Part shown: positions 45,096 to 54,908 of the stretch, in pieces
How positions within the stretch are numbered: position 1 is the stretch's first letter
Layout: every line of letters starts with the position of its first letter
Source of the DNA: UBA3700 sp964478025
GTDB taxonomy: Bacteria > Bacillota > Clostridia > Christensenellales > UBA3700
Assembly: GCA_964478025.1 (NCBI GenBank)
Contig: CAYZGK010000002.1
Coordinates: 124,001 to 188,000 of the forward strand
DNA length: 64,000 nt
Reading direction: 5' to 3'
Position numbers and translations under genes: made by a program
The notes under the pieces: generated by a model
The model's input: the letters and a program-made list of their open reading frames with translations, nothing else
Database searches by the model: none
What the model was told of the DNA's origin: nothing

Positions 45096-45120
45096 AATTT
45101 TCTCGATAATTAATTAACTA

Positions 45121-45390
45121 CTAAAGAGTTTCCTTAAGAGCCTTACCAACTTTGAAAGCTACTGTTTTTGAAGCTGGGATAGTGATCTTAGCACCTGTTT
45201 GTGGGTGTTTACCAACTCTAGCTGCTCTTGTCTTAACTTCGAAGCCACCAAAACCTTGGATAGCAACCTTGTCGCCTTTCTTTAAAGCTGCAACAATAGA
45301 ATCTACTGTAGCATTAACTGCTTTTTCTGCGTCTACTTTTGTGATCTTAGCTGCGTCTGCAACTGCTGCGATTAAATCTGTCTTATTCAT
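45121..45390 (-). CDS. hup: HU-type DNA-binding protein
   Basis: 89-residue nucleoid protein starting MNKTDLIAAVADAAKITKVD, with the HU signature GFGGFEVKTRAARVGKHPQT (about 46-65) and PASKTVAFKVGKALKE at the end. The ATG at 45390 was chosen because AAGGAGA precedes it and it gives the family length; the frame continues open 41 residues upstream without family similarity. The mRNA has a leader of about 120 bases from a consensus promoter. The stretch 45391-45726 holds this leader, the promoter and the argH terminator, and no other gene. Confidence 0.95.
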   Translation of the reverse strand: MNKTDLIAAVADAAKITKVDAEKAVNATVDSIVAALKKGDKVAIQGFGGFEVKTRAARVGKHPQTGAKITIPASKTVAFKVGKALKETL

Positions 45391-45517
45391 AATTGTCCAA
45401 ATTCTCCTTATAAATTTAGTTTTTTTGTGTTGTATATATACAACTAATAATTTTTTCGTATGGATAAACCTTTTATCTTGGAATATCGAGCTTTCCCCCC
45501 TATCTATCCACAACTAC

Positions 45518-45546
45518 ATTGTACCAAAGCAAAAAAGGGGTGTCAA
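45518..45546 (-). promoter_or_regulatory. HU gene promoter
   Basis: TTGACA (45541-45546), 17 bases, TACAAT (45518-45523) on the minus strand; the start is near 45511, then about 120 bases of leader containing a G6 tract (45495-45500). Confidence 0.8.
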
Positions 45547-45666
45547 TACCCAATTTTATAGTTTTTATGCCTTTTTTAAGAAATTTTTGTAAATTAATTT
45601 TTATTCATATTATTGAATATTTATAAAACATATTTTGTCCATATTAAAATTATAGCTTTGCAAGTA

Positions 45667-45709
45667 CAAAAAAATGGAGATTATTAGGTTTTTGCCAAAT
45701 AATCTCCAT
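45667..45709 (-). terminator. Terminator of the argGH operon
   Basis: ATGGAGATTATT pairs perfectly (12 bp) with AATAATCTCCAT, 12-base loop, T7 on the minus strand. Confidence 0.92.
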
Positions 45710-45726
45710 ATATTGCCAAAATTATT

Positions 45727-47103
45727 TTATTGCATTTCTTTTCTTACTAAATCAATATGTTTTTGTACTGTCTCTGGCGCTGGACCACCAATAACTTTTC
45801 TGCCTTTAACGCACACATTTAGCGAAATTTCGTTATAAATGTCCTTATCAAACACATCACATACTTTCTTATATTCAGAAAGTGGAAGCGAATCTAAAGT
45901 TTCATTTAGTTCAATACATTTTGCAACTAGCGTTCCTGTTATTTTATAAGCATCTCTAAATGCAAGTCCCTTTTTAACTAGATAATCTGCACAATCTGTT
46001 GCATTAATAAAACCTTTTTGTCCTGCTTTTAACATATTTTCTTTGTTAACTTTCATCGTCTCAAGCATTGGAATTACAGTCTTTAAGCACATTTTTACAG
46101 TATCTATAGCATCAAAAATAGCTTGTTTATCCTCTTGCATATCTTTATTGTAAGCAAGTGGAATTCCTTTCATCATAACAAGAAGCGTATTTAAATCCCC
46201 TATAACTCTTGCCGTTTTTCCACGAACAAGTTCTGTTATATCTGGATTTTTCTTTTGTGGCATGATAGACGAACCTGTTGCATATGCATCATCAAGTTCA
46301 ATAAATTTAAATTCCCAGCTACACCACAAGATAATTTCTTCACTTAATCTAGATAAATGAACCATACAAATAGATAAATCTGATGCTGTTTCCATACAAA
46401 AATCTCTATCAGATACACCATCTAAACTATTTAATGTTACCCCTCTAAATCCTAAAAGAGAGGCAACTTCTTCTCTATTTATATTGTAAGTAGTAGAGGC
46501 AAGTGCACCAGAACCTAGTGGCATTAAATCCATTATCTCATATGCGTTTTCTAATCTTTTTAAATCTCTTTTGAACATTTCAACATATGCCATCATATAA
46601 TGACCAAAAGTAACTGGTTGCGCTCTTTGCATATGTGTATATCCAGGCATAACTGTATCTAGATTCTTTTCTGCAATGTTTAGTAAAGTATCTATTAGAG
46701 CCTTTAATAGGGCTTTAATTTCAATTATTTGATTCTTTACGTACATTTTTCCATCTAAGGCAACTTGGTCGTTTCTGCTGCGTGCTGTGTGAAGTCTTTT
46801 ACCTACAACACCTAAACGCTTTGTAAGTTCAGCTTCAACAAACATATGGATGTCTTCAGCAGTCATATCAAATTGAAGTTTGCCACTTTCTAAATCGTTT
46901 AAAATATTTTTTAACTCTTTAACAATAGCCTCGCTATCTTCTTTTGTAATAATTCCTTGATCGCCTAGCATTGTTGCATGAGCAATACTTCCTGTAATAT
47001 CTTCCTTATAAAGACGGCAATCAAAAGAAATAGAAGAGTTAAAATCATTAACTCTACTATCTAATTCTTTTGTAAAGCGGCCTTGCCACATCTTATCGTT
47101 CAT
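45727..47103 (-). CDS. argH: Argininosuccinate lyase
   Basis: Splits argininosuccinate to arginine and fumarate, the last step of arginine synthesis. 458 residues. Start MNDKMWQGRFTKELDSRVNDF, the HTARSRNDQVALD block, TVMPGYTHMQRAQPVTFGHY, and the fumarase-superfamily signature GSSIMPQKKNPDITELVRGK (catalytic serine loop). SD AAGGAGTTCTA. It follows argG by 10 bases. Confidence 0.97.
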   Translation of the reverse strand: MNDKMWQGRFTKELDSRVNDFNSSISFDCRLYKEDITGSIAHATMLGDQGIITKEDSEAIVKELKNILNDLESGKLQFDMTAEDIHMFVEAELTKRLGVVGKRLHTARSRNDQVALDGKMYVKNQIIEIKALLKALIDTLLNIAEKNLDTVMPGYTHMQRAQPVTFGHYMMAYVEMFKRDLKRLENAYEIMDLMPLGSGALASTTYNINREEVASLLGFRGVTLNSLDGVSDRDFCMETASDLSICMVHLSRLSEEIILWCSWEFKFIELDDAYATGSSIMPQKKNPDITELVRGKTARVIGDLNTLLVMMKGIPLAYNKDMQEDKQAIFDAIDTVKMCLKTVIPMLETMKVNKENMLKAGQKGFINATDCADYLVKKGLAFRDAYKITGTLVAKCIELNETLDSLPLSEYKKVCDVFDKDIYNEISLNVCVKGRKVIGGPAPETVQKHIDLVRKEMQ

Positions 47104-47113
47104 TTAGAACTCC

Positions 47114-48340
47114 TTATTTATTTCTCTTTTGATCCATCATAGCTTTAACTTTAATTGGTAATCCAAATAGGTTAATAAATCCAGCTGAATCTTTTTGATC
47201 GTAAGCACCACCATCATCACCAAATGAAGCAACATCCTCATCATATAATGTATATGGAGATGTAACACCAGCATTAATGATATTTCCTTTATATAGCTTT
47301 AATTTAACTTCACCTGTTACAGTTTCTTGTGTCTTATCTACAAAGGCAGATAATGCTTCTCTAAGTGGAGTGAACCATTGACCATTGTATACTATATCAG
47401 CAAACTTATAAGACATTTGTTGTTTATAGTGCATTGTTTCCTTATCTAAGCAAATTGTCTCAAGTACATCATGAGCATGATAAAGAATTGTTCCACCTGG
47501 AGTTTCATAAACACCACGAGATTTCATACCTACTAATCTGTTTTCAACAATATCTATAAGTCCAATACCATTTTCGCCACCTAATTTATTTAACTTAGCA
47601 ACGATATCTGAACCTTTCATCTTTACGCCATCAACAGCAACTGGAACACCCTTTTCAAAACTTATTGAAACATATGTTGGCTTATCTGGAGCTTGAAGTG
47701 GAGATACACCTAACTCTAAGAAACCTTTCTTTTCATATTGTGGTTCATTTGCTGGAGACTCTAGATCCATACCCTCATGAGATAAGTGCCATAAGTTTTT
47801 ATCTTTTGAGTAATTTGTCTCTCTATTAATCTTTAGTGGAATATTATGAGCTTCAGCATAGTCAATTTCTTCATCTCTTGACTTAATGTTCCAAATTCTC
47901 CATGGAGCAATAATCTTCATTTTTGGAGCAATAGCTTTAATTGTTAATTCAAATCTTACTTGGTCATTTCCCTTACCTGTACAACCATGGCAAATTGCAT
48001 CAGCGCCTTCCTTTAAGGCAATTTCTGCAATTCTCTTTGCTATAATTGGTCTTGCGAATGATGTTCCTAAAAGATATGTTCCTTCATATCTTGCACCAGC
48101 TTTTAGTGTTGGGAAAACATAATCATCAACAAACTCGTCTTTTAAATCTTCAATATATAACTTACTAGCACCAGTTTTGATTGCCTTTTCTTCAAGTCCA
48201 TCAAGCTCTGTTCCTTGTCCTACATCACCTGAAACTGCAATAACTTCACAGTTATTATAATTTTCCTTTAACCAAGGAATAATAATAGATGTATCTAGTC
48301 CACCTGAATATGCAAGTACAACTTTCTTAATTTCACTCAT
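47114..48340 (-). CDS. argG: Argininosuccinate synthase
   Basis: Condenses citrulline and aspartate with ATP. 408 residues. The PP-loop AYSGGLDTSIIIPWL (9-23), CHGCTGKGNDQVRFELT and the C-terminal tetramerisation helix region (SAGFINLFGLPIKVKAMM) are all intact. SD TTTAGGAGATACT. Behind it lies a promoter overlapped by ArgR-like half sites. No other arg genes are in the window, so citrulline must come from elsewhere. Confidence 0.97.
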   Translation of the reverse strand: MSEIKKVVLAYSGGLDTSIIIPWLKENYNNCEVIAVSGDVGQGTELDGLEEKAIKTGASKLYIEDLKDEFVDDYVFPTLKAGARYEGTYLLGTSFARPIIAKRIAEIALKEGADAICHGCTGKGNDQVRFELTIKAIAPKMKIIAPWRIWNIKSRDEEIDYAEAHNIPLKINRETNYSKDKNLWHLSHEGMDLESPANEPQYEKKGFLELGVSPLQAPDKPTYVSISFEKGVPVAVDGVKMKGSDIVAKLNKLGGENGIGLIDIVENRLVGMKSRGVYETPGGTILYHAHDVLETICLDKETMHYKQQMSYKFADIVYNGQWFTPLREALSAFVDKTQETVTGEVKLKLYKGNIINAGVTSPYTLYDEDVASFGDDGGAYDQKDSAGFINLFGLPIKVKAMMDQKRNK

Positions 48341-48386
48341 TTTTAGTATCTCCTAAATTTTATTTTCAAACATATTTTAATTTCTT

Positions 48387-48432
48387 TTGAATAAATTGTA
48401 AATAAATTTTATTTTTAATCAATTTTATTCAA
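48387..48432 (-). promoter_or_regulatory. argG promoter with ARG-box-like inverted repeats
   Basis: Promoter TTGATT (48417-48422), 16 bases, TACAAT (48395-48400) on the minus strand. TTGAATAAATTG (48387-48398) covers the -10 and CAATTTTATTCAA (48420-48432) covers the -35; both resemble the TGAATAAAAATTCA box bound by ArgR/AhrC. Repression by arginine is inferred. Confidence 0.6.
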
Positions 48433-48495
48433 CAAATTACTCTATTTTTATATTTTATACGCATATTTATGCATAATAAACGCATATTTTCATTT

Positions 48496-49671
48496 TTAAA
48501 TTAAACTATCTACCTTTGTCATGGAATCTGTGCTTAACTTTAATGATTTATTAACTTGTTTATATTGATTACCAACAAGGCTTAGAAGTTCATCTTTTGT
48601 TAATTTTGCAGATGGCGCTAAATCTCCATTTTGATCTTCTAATTTATCTGACATAATGGATTGTAATACCCAATCTCTAGTAACAACATGCACACCACCA
48701 CTGCCCATAAAGCCTTCATATTTGCTTTGTAATCCTGTCATATCTACAATTATGCTTTTTGATGCAACATTATTATATCTATCTGTATCAACAGTTTTAA
48801 ATTCAGATGATGCTACACTCATTCCTAAATAAACAACAGTAGGTACTGAATATTTGTCATATAAATTACAAATAATATCTTGGCAAACTTCAACTTTTTT
48901 TCTACCATTTACTGCCTCATTTGTAGCATATATGTATTCAAATTGAGTATCTCCTATAGTATTTATATATGGATCTGCTAAATGAATTTTTGATGCAAGT
49001 AAGTTTTTATTAGTTACAGCTCCACTTGTTATAAAGTAATCTACCATGTTATTTACAGCAAGAGTTACAAAGCTTCCACAGCTATGACCTACATATGTAA
49101 TTTCTTTTGTATAATCTTTAAGATTTAAACAAAGTTCAGATGCAAATAAGTATGCAAGAGATTCTTCATATCCATCAACTGAGGCAAATGCATAATAATA
49201 TATATTTGCTAAACTATTTGCGTAATTTTTAGTTGAACCATCTCCGCAATAATTAAATGTAGCAACATTATATCCTAATTCTCTTAAATATTTAGGATAT
49301 GACATATTATCTAAATCACTTACATTTTTTTGAGTATCTCCACCTAAGCATAATACATAATCTGTTGTAGGCGTTGCATCTGGTTCCCATCCATGAACCC
49401 AAATTACTGTTGGCTTTTCTGGATCAAAATAATTTATATTTGAAACTGCATCCTTAGCTCGAACCATATCAATAGTCCCAGCTAGTTCATAATCATTTGA
49501 ATTTCTATTATATAAGGCATTATGATTTTCTCCATAAAAGAATAAACCAAATTCAGAATCTTCGTAATATTTTAATTCTACCTGCTTAGTTTTATCTTTA
49601 CATGATACAAACACACATACCATAGAAATAATCATAACAATTGTTGTTAATACTATTATTGTCTTTTTCAT
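48496..49671 (-). CDS. Lipoprotein alpha/beta hydrolase (lipase/esterase-like)
   Basis: 391 residues. Signal peptide with Cys24 (FVSC). IWVHGWEPD (about 90-98) resembles the oxyanion-loop HG motif and ITYVGHSCGS (191-200) is the nucleophile elbow with Ser197. The acid and His are probably in the LADPY and GVHVVTRDW regions. Surface-anchored esterase or lipase of unknown substrate. Own promoter at 49694-49722 and SD AGAGGAAAAATT. Direct repeats ACGCATATTT (48459 and 48480) lie just beyond its stop. Confidence 0.7.
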   Translation of the reverse strand: MKKTIIVLTTIVMIISMVCVFVSCKDKTKQVELKYYEDSEFGLFFYGENHNALYNRNSNDYELAGTIDMVRAKDAVSNINYFDPEKPTVIWVHGWEPDATPTTDYVLCLGGDTQKNVSDLDNMSYPKYLRELGYNVATFNYCGDGSTKNYANSLANIYYYAFASVDGYEESLAYLFASELCLNLKDYTKEITYVGHSCGSFVTLAVNNMVDYFITSGAVTNKNLLASKIHLADPYINTIGDTQFEYIYATNEAVNGRKKVEVCQDIICNLYDKYSVPTVVYLGMSVASSEFKTVDTDRYNNVASKSIIVDMTGLQSKYEGFMGSGGVHVVTRDWVLQSIMSDKLEDQNGDLAPSAKLTKDELLSLVGNQYKQVNKSLKLSTDSMTKVDSLI

Positions 49672-49693
49672 AATTTTTCCTCTTGCATTAAAT

Positions 49694-49722
49694 ATTTTAT
49701 ATTATATATATAAATATTTCAA
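49694..49722 (-). promoter_or_regulatory. Promoter of the lipase-like gene
   Basis: TTGAAA (49717-49722), 17 bases, TAAAAT (49694-49699) on the minus strand, 22 bases before the ATG. Confidence 0.6.
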
Positions 49723-49725
49723 TAA

Positions 49726-49757
49726 ATAAAAATAGGAGCAACCTTACGGCTACTCCT
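49726..49757 (-). terminator. Terminator after the large lipoprotein gene
   Basis: AGGAG/CTCCT stem with inner CC/GG pairs on the minus strand, then ATTTTTATTT. The T-run is good, the stem moderate. Confidence 0.65.
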
Positions 49758-49780
49758 AAAATTTTATGTTTTAATTATGA

Positions 49781-51958
49781 TTATTTAACAACAACCATAG
49801 CTACGATACTGCCATCAACCTTAATGAAGATTACACCAGCTTTAGCACCAGAAATTGTAACAACTCCATCGTTAATTGAGTAAACAACAGCACTTCCATC
49901 TGCATATACAGCTTCAGCTGCAGCAATTGATGTTCCAACTTCTGATTCTGTTAATGTGAATGAATCATCTGAAGCATTCTTATCAATTGTAGCAACACTA
50001 TTTACTGTAATAGTTGTCTTAAATGTTCCATACTTAACAGTAACTGTATAATTCTTTAATGCTTGATTAGCAACTTGAGCAATACCAGCTTCTGTTAAAG
50101 AAATCTTACCATCAACTAATTGAACATATCCATTAGCATCTTCAATAGAAACGAATGTTAAATCTACAGCATCTGTTGAAGCTTTTGTGTTAGCAACCAT
50201 ATCTGTTTGAGTACCCTTTAACTTTAAGTCTACAGGCTCTGCACTAACAGTGATTGTTTGAGATTCAATATTATTTACATAATACTTAGAACCAGCTTCA
50301 TATAATTGAATTTCATCACTCTTTAAATCGATAGATCCTGTCTTTAATGTAGAGATACCATATAGAAGTTTAATCTTGTAGTAAACACCACCTACGAAGT
50401 ATACACCACCATTTACATTTAATGATTCAAGTAAGTTGTCTGTTACAACTTCTGCATATACTCTATTGTAGTTACCAACATCGGCACCGATACCTAACAT
50501 TAAAACGCCTGCTAATAATTCAAACTTAATTTCAGCAGAAAGACCTACTTTAACTTCAGCAACACCTTCCATATGTCCAGAAACTGTTTCGAACTCAAAT
50601 TCAGGTTTTGTTGTATTTAATGAAACTTGATCTTTTTCAGCAGATGGGTCATATGTAACTGTTGATTGGAACTTAACTGAAGATGTAGATTCAACTCCTA
50701 ACTTTCCTGAGAATGAGAAGTTAGCTGTTGCTTTAACATCAAATGAAACATCAGCAATACCATTACCGATAGGTACAGTCCATGTGAACATTGTAATTTC
50801 AACATCATTTTCATCAAGTCCCTTAATAAATGCAGCAACCTTATTGATTAATTCATCAAGTTCTGCTGATTCTGAAGCTTCAAACTTATCTTCAATAGAA
50901 ACATCAAATGTTAATGTGTTATCAAAATAAGCTGTAACATCAATACCATTCTTAGCAGCTGCAACGATTGTATTTAAACTAATATCTGTATCAGCTGTAA
51001 TCTTTGAATCAATCTTGAATGTTAATACCATATCTGCTGTATCAACTACATCAGGAATAGTTAACTTAACTGAAAGTTTAACTGTATCTCCATCTAATTT
51101 AGCATCTAGGGCAACCTTAGCTGTTCCTAAACCGAACTCTAAAGCCTCTGAAACTAAGTTATCTGCAAATTCTTGAATAGCTTCTGTTTCAAATTCAACT
51201 ACACCATCTGTACCAACGGCTGCTGATTCTGAAACTTCAAGTGTTTCATAAATTTCGTTATATTTTGGAGCTGAGTAAGAACATAAGCAATATCCACCTT
51301 CTAAGTCTTTAACTGAAGTAATCTTATAAGCTGCATATTCTTTGCTTGTATCATCTTCAACAAGTACAACATCGCCAACACTTAGAAGTTGACCTGCACT
51401 TGCATAGTTGTATTCAAAATATGAAACATCATTATTTGTATAGAAATTACTAAAATATATTGCTTGGCTGTATTTAACACCTGATGTATAACCAGCGTTT
51501 ACATTACCATTAACAATATACATTGAAACTTTCTTAGTATTTTCGTATGCTGCAAAAGATAAACGAGAATCTGTTAATTCGATTTCATACCATCCACCAA
51601 CTTCGTATCCGCCGTTAGGTGCATATAATTTAAATCTCTTTCCTTCACTATCAATAACAGCAACCTTTACTGAATATAAAACAGCACCAGTTTCTGAGTT
51701 AACAACCTTAACACCATTTGCTGCTACTGTTTCATTGATAGCCTCTGATGAATATAATTCAAAAGAAGCCTTGGATGTTGTTTGAATTAATTTTGTTGAG
51801 CTACTTGCACTTGAACCACCATTTACATTGAATGAAGAACTACCATTGTCTTCAGGCTTTGCATTAGTGTTACCATTATTTGCACAAGCAACAAGAGATG
51901 AGCACATAGCTACTACTAAAACGATAGCAACTACAACTAAAAGTAATCTCTTTTTCAT
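49781..51958 (-). CDS. Large lipoprotein of unknown function
   Basis: 725 residues from the ATG at 51958, preferred over 51970 because GGAGGG lies 5 bases upstream. Signal peptide with SLVAC lipobox (Cys about 25), then a Ser/Asn-rich linker. The body is acidic and beta-rich with long alternating hydrophobic strands (SVKLTIPDVVDTADMVLTFK), a solenoid or Ig-like look. The C-terminal 150 residues resemble bacterial Ig-like domains (TVKYGTFKTTITVNSVATI). No catalytic motif seen. GC slightly higher than its neighbours by eye, with strongly biased codon use suggesting high expression. Confidence 0.7.
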   Translation of the reverse strand: MKKRLLLVVVAIVLVVAMCSSLVACANNGNTNAKPEDNGSSSFNVNGGSSASSSTKLIQTTSKASFELYSSEAINETVAANGVKVVNSETGAVLYSVKVAVIDSEGKRFKLYAPNGGYEVGGWYEIELTDSRLSFAAYENTKKVSMYIVNGNVNAGYTSGVKYSQAIYFSNFYTNNDVSYFEYNYASAGQLLSVGDVVLVEDDTSKEYAAYKITSVKDLEGGYCLCSYSAPKYNEIYETLEVSESAAVGTDGVVEFETEAIQEFADNLVSEALEFGLGTAKVALDAKLDGDTVKLSVKLTIPDVVDTADMVLTFKIDSKITADTDISLNTIVAAAKNGIDVTAYFDNTLTFDVSIEDKFEASESAELDELINKVAAFIKGLDENDVEITMFTWTVPIGNGIADVSFDVKATANFSFSGKLGVESTSSVKFQSTVTYDPSAEKDQVSLNTTKPEFEFETVSGHMEGVAEVKVGLSAEIKFELLAGVLMLGIGADVGNYNRVYAEVVTDNLLESLNVNGGVYFVGGVYYKIKLLYGISTLKTGSIDLKSDEIQLYEAGSKYYVNNIESQTITVSAEPVDLKLKGTQTDMVANTKASTDAVDLTFVSIEDANGYVQLVDGKISLTEAGIAQVANQALKNYTVTVKYGTFKTTITVNSVATIDKNASDDSFTLTESEVGTSIAAAEAVYADGSAVVYSINDGVVTISGAKAGVIFIKVDGSIVAMVVVK

Positions 51959-52037
51959 AAATCCCTCCATGAGTTTTTGATTCTTAGGCCAAAACCTACG
52001 TTTATATAATAATATAAATCAATAGAAACTTATGTAT

Positions 52038-52082
52038 AATGTTTGTAAAATCGCCGCTTTAAAAGTAAAATGTTTGTAAAAT
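52038..52082. repeat. 14-bp direct repeat upstream of the large lipoprotein gene
   Basis: AATGTTTGTAAAAT occurs at 52038-52051 and 52069-52082, starts 31 bp apart, about 80-110 bases before the lipoprotein ATG. Possible regulator sites. Confidence 0.6.
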
Positions 52083-52117
52083 TCGAGATTTTAGAAAATT
52101 TACGACTTAAAATCAGT

Positions 52118-53287
52118 CTATTTATTTAATAATTGAGTTTTCTTTGTTGTGTAAAAAGTAAGTTCCATCATTACTATCATAAGGATAAAAAATATTAATA
52201 AAAATAAAGGCATAATTTTAAATCCAATTGCATTTCCAAGTAATCCAAATAGTGGTGGGAAAAATGTTGATCCAACGTATGCACCCGCCATTTGTATTCC
52301 TATAATTGCACCAGATTTTTCTGCTCCAAAGTTTTGTGGTGTTGAGTGAATTATACAAGGATAAATTGGACCACACCCAAAACCTATTACAATAAATGCA
52401 ATAATTGCAGTAATCTCTGAATTTATTGGAAGGAATAATACAATTATTCCTAAAATCAAGATAGTCGTTCCTATCTCTATCATTTTCTTATCGCCTAATT
52501 TCCCGGTTATAAATCCACTTACAAGCCTTCCTAGAGTTATTCCAATATAAAATAGTGATGCTAGATTTGCAGCCGTCTCTGCACTTATCCCCTTTACTTC
52601 TACAAAGTAGGTACTTGCCCATTGCATTGTTGTTGCTTCTGCTGCACAGTATCCAAAAAATCCAAGTAAAAGAAATGGAACACCTTTTATTTTTAAAACT
52701 TCAAAAAATCCTAGATTACTTTTTGCTTCTTCACTTTGAGTTTTATTTTCTTTCCAAACAGGAAGTGTTGCAATTAATAAAACAGCAATACCAAGTTGTA
52801 TAAAACCTACAATTCTATAACCATTATTCCAAACAGAGTGTGTTAAAGCATAACCCATAACAAAAGGACTTATAATTGCACCTACTCCCCAAAAGCAATG
52901 AAGCCAACTCATGTGTTTTGCTTTAAAATGAAGTGCAACATAGTTGTTAAGAGCAGCATCTATAGCTCCTGCTCCTAAACCGTATGGGATAGCAAATATT
53001 ATAAGCATCCAAAATTCGCTTGAGAATGAAAAACCAAATAAGGCAATAACAGTTAAAAGTACGCTTATAACCGTAACTATTCTTGTTCCTAATTTATTTG
53101 TTAACTTATTAGAAAATAAACTTGATATTATAGTGCAGCCAGAGATTACCATTGTAATTATTCCCATTGCTGATGTAGAAACACCAAATTCTATATGCAT
53201 AACTGGCCATGCGGATCCTAAAAGCGAATCCGGAAGTCCTAAACTTATAAATGCAATATAAATAATTACAATAAGTAGCGTGTACAT
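52118..53287 (-). CDS. MFS permease
   Basis: 389 residues with 12 membrane segments. The first helix FISLGLPDSLLGSAWPVM and the loop SNKLTNKLGTRIV (MFS motif A-like) place it with FucP-like/unknown sugar MFS carriers; the second half has TGKLGDKKMIEIG. Its ATG lies 6 bases after the flavin reductase stop, without an SD, so it depends on coupling. Substrate unknown. Confidence 0.8.
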   Translation of the reverse strand: MYTLLIVIIYIAFISLGLPDSLLGSAWPVMHIEFGVSTSAMGIITMVISGCTIISSLFSNKLTNKLGTRIVTVISVLLTVIALFGFSFSSEFWMLIIFAIPYGLGAGAIDAALNNYVALHFKAKHMSWLHCFWGVGAIISPFVMGYALTHSVWNNGYRIVGFIQLGIAVLLIATLPVWKENKTQSEEAKSNLGFFEVLKIKGVPFLLLGFFGYCAAEATTMQWASTYFVEVKGISAETAANLASLFYIGITLGRLVSGFITGKLGDKKMIEIGTTILILGIIVLFLPINSEITAIIAFIVIGFGCGPIYPCIIHSTPQNFGAEKSGAIIGIQMAGAYVGSTFFPPLFGLLGNAIGFKIMPLFLLIFFILMIVMMELTFYTTKKTQLLNK

Positions 53288-53293
53288 AAAAAT

Positions 53294-53773
53294 TTATTTT
53301 ATATCTATAATTTCACAAACATACATATCATGATAATCCTTGTTTGGATACCATTTATCTACACAAGTTTTATCTATAAATGATTCTTCCTTTAGAGTTT
53401 GTCTATACATTTTCTTACAAATCAAAGTAACACTAGCCTCACTATATACTGGAGCTACGTTTCCTTCAATTAAGTGTAAATTTTGTTCTTTAATTTTATC
53501 TACATCTCTTCCTGATTTACTTCCCATGAAAGATAACATCTTTCTATAGACTTCAGTAAAGAAAGACAAAGATAAAAAGTCTGATGAATCTATAAATTCT
53601 TTAGTATATCTTTGAGGTCTTATAAAAACAAAAGCTGCATTTTTGCCCCACATAACTCCAAGACCACCCCAAGAGGCTGTCATACAATTAGTCTTACCAT
53701 CTTTGCTTGCGGATACTAGCATCCACTCTTTTCCAATTTTTTCAAAAACATTACTAAATTCATTTATATTCAT
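53294..53773 (-). CDS. Flavin reductase-like FMN-binding protein
   Basis: 159 residues. ISs of the family: LVSASKDGKTNCMTASWGGLG (starting about 19; FMN phosphate site), FVFIRPQRYTKEFID and FLSLSFFTE. Members reduce flavin with NAD(P)H or serve as small flavoenzymes. SD AGAGGATAAGT. Coupled to the MFS gene downstream. Confidence 0.82.
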   Translation of the reverse strand: MNINEFSNVFEKIGKEWMLVSASKDGKTNCMTASWGGLGVMWGKNAAFVFIRPQRYTKEFIDSSDFLSLSFFTEVYRKMLSFMGSKSGRDVDKIKEQNLHLIEGNVAPVYSEASVTLICKKMYRQTLKEESFIDKTCVDKWYPNKDYHDMYVCEIIDIK

Positions 53774-53790
53774 ATACTTATCCTCTTTAA

Positions 53791-53823
53791 AAATATGGGC
53801 AATTTCCTACCCATATTTTTTTT
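53791..53823. terminator. Bidirectional terminator
   Basis: AAATATGGG pairs with CCCATATTT around ten bases, flanked by A-run and T8. It ends the long sugar operon (last gene 53822-54907) before the flavin reductase gene. Confidence 0.8.
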
Positions 53824-54907
53824 ATAATTCTACATTTGCTTCATAATCAAAATTCACTACAAAATGAGTAGATTCAGCTACGACACATTGTCTTATACTA
53901 TATGTCTTAAAATCACTCTTTTGTGCGTAATATGGTAGCACTTTTTCTCCGTAATATTCAAATGAATCAATTCTCTTTTTTGAGTTTGAATATGTCATTG
54001 TTATTCTATCGTTTACAACCTCAGCTGTCTTATAGAAATTGTATGAAATATCCTCTCCGTAGTTATCCCAGAAAGATACATCATCGCTTGTTGGATCAAC
54101 TGTGTTTCCATCATTATCTTTATATGTAAGTTTTCCATTTCCATCAGCACTTTCTTCTAGTGATGAGAATAATAACTTATCTTTATTTAATGTATAATCT
54201 AAAACTTTACTTGTATCAATTGTTCCATCTGCATTATATCCATAAGCTCTTGTTAATTGATATTGCATCATAGATGTATAGAATCTAAATCCCTTCTCTG
54301 CTGATGTTGCATATGCTTCTAAGAATTCTTTTGATGTAAACTCACCAAAGATATATTCATACATCATATTTATACAATATTTTTGTACAACAGCAACATC
54401 TCCACCTATTTGTGTATACTCGCCATTAATATATGCAAATACATAATTGTTCTTATAATCTACCTTGTCTTCATCATAATCATCATACTTTATAGGGTCA
54501 GCAACAGATGCTGTAATTTTATATGAACCATTATTAAATAGTAGAACATATTTTACATTTTCCATCATCCAGTAGCTTCCATCTTCATCTTTACATTTAT
54601 CAAAACCAGCATTTGAATTATTTACGCCTTCTCCACCTAAAAATTCAATGTTGTCATTTGATGTGCTGTAATATTTTCTTTCTAAAACAAACTCAGCTTT
54701 AAATTTATTTTTTGAAAGTTCGGATTTTAATTCATTTAATGTAGATTCACATTTTTGAACTTGCTCTACACAATCTTTATAATACTCAACTTGCTTATTA
54801 TAACTTTTTGTAGAAAGTCTAGTCTCGCTCGAGCATGCAAACAAAACTGAAGATAATATAACTACAAGGAGAAGCGTTGATACTAATAATAAAACTTTCT
54901 TTTTCAT
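53822..54907 (-). CDS. Lipoprotein of unknown function
   Basis: 361 residues from the ATG at 54907 (AAAAGGAGG 8 bases upstream; an ATG 24 bases earlier lacks an SD). Signal peptide ends VLFAC (Cys about 24). Early coiled-coil-like stretch (YYKDCVEQVQKCESTLNELK), then a beta-rich body with no known motif. Its SD lies inside the end of the transporter gene (1-base gap), so it is the last gene of the sugar operon; a role in substrate capture or sensing is possible. Confidence 0.7.
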   Translation of the reverse strand: MKKKVLLLVSTLLLVVILSSVLFACSSETRLSTKSYNKQVEYYKDCVEQVQKCESTLNELKSELSKNKFKAEFVLERKYYSTSNDNIEFLGGEGVNNSNAGFDKCKDEDGSYWMMENVKYVLLFNNGSYKITASVADPIKYDDYDEDKVDYKNNYVFAYINGEYTQIGGDVAVVQKYCINMMYEYIFGEFTSKEFLEAYATSAEKGFRFYTSMMQYQLTRAYGYNADGTIDTSKVLDYTLNKDKLLFSSLEESADGNGKLTYKDNDGNTVDPTSDDVSFWDNYGEDISYNFYKTAEVVNDRITMTYSNSKKRIDSFEYYGEKVLPYYAQKSDFKTYSIRQCVVAESTHFVVNFDYEANVEL

Positions 54908-54908
54908 A

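Noticed and set aside
45391..45513. N-terminal extension of HU by 41 residues
   Set aside because: No SD or family similarity; the promoter and SD point to the ATG at 45390.
45152..45592. 146-residue plus-strand frame opposite HU
   Set aside because: Shadow of HU and its promoter region; no independent signal.
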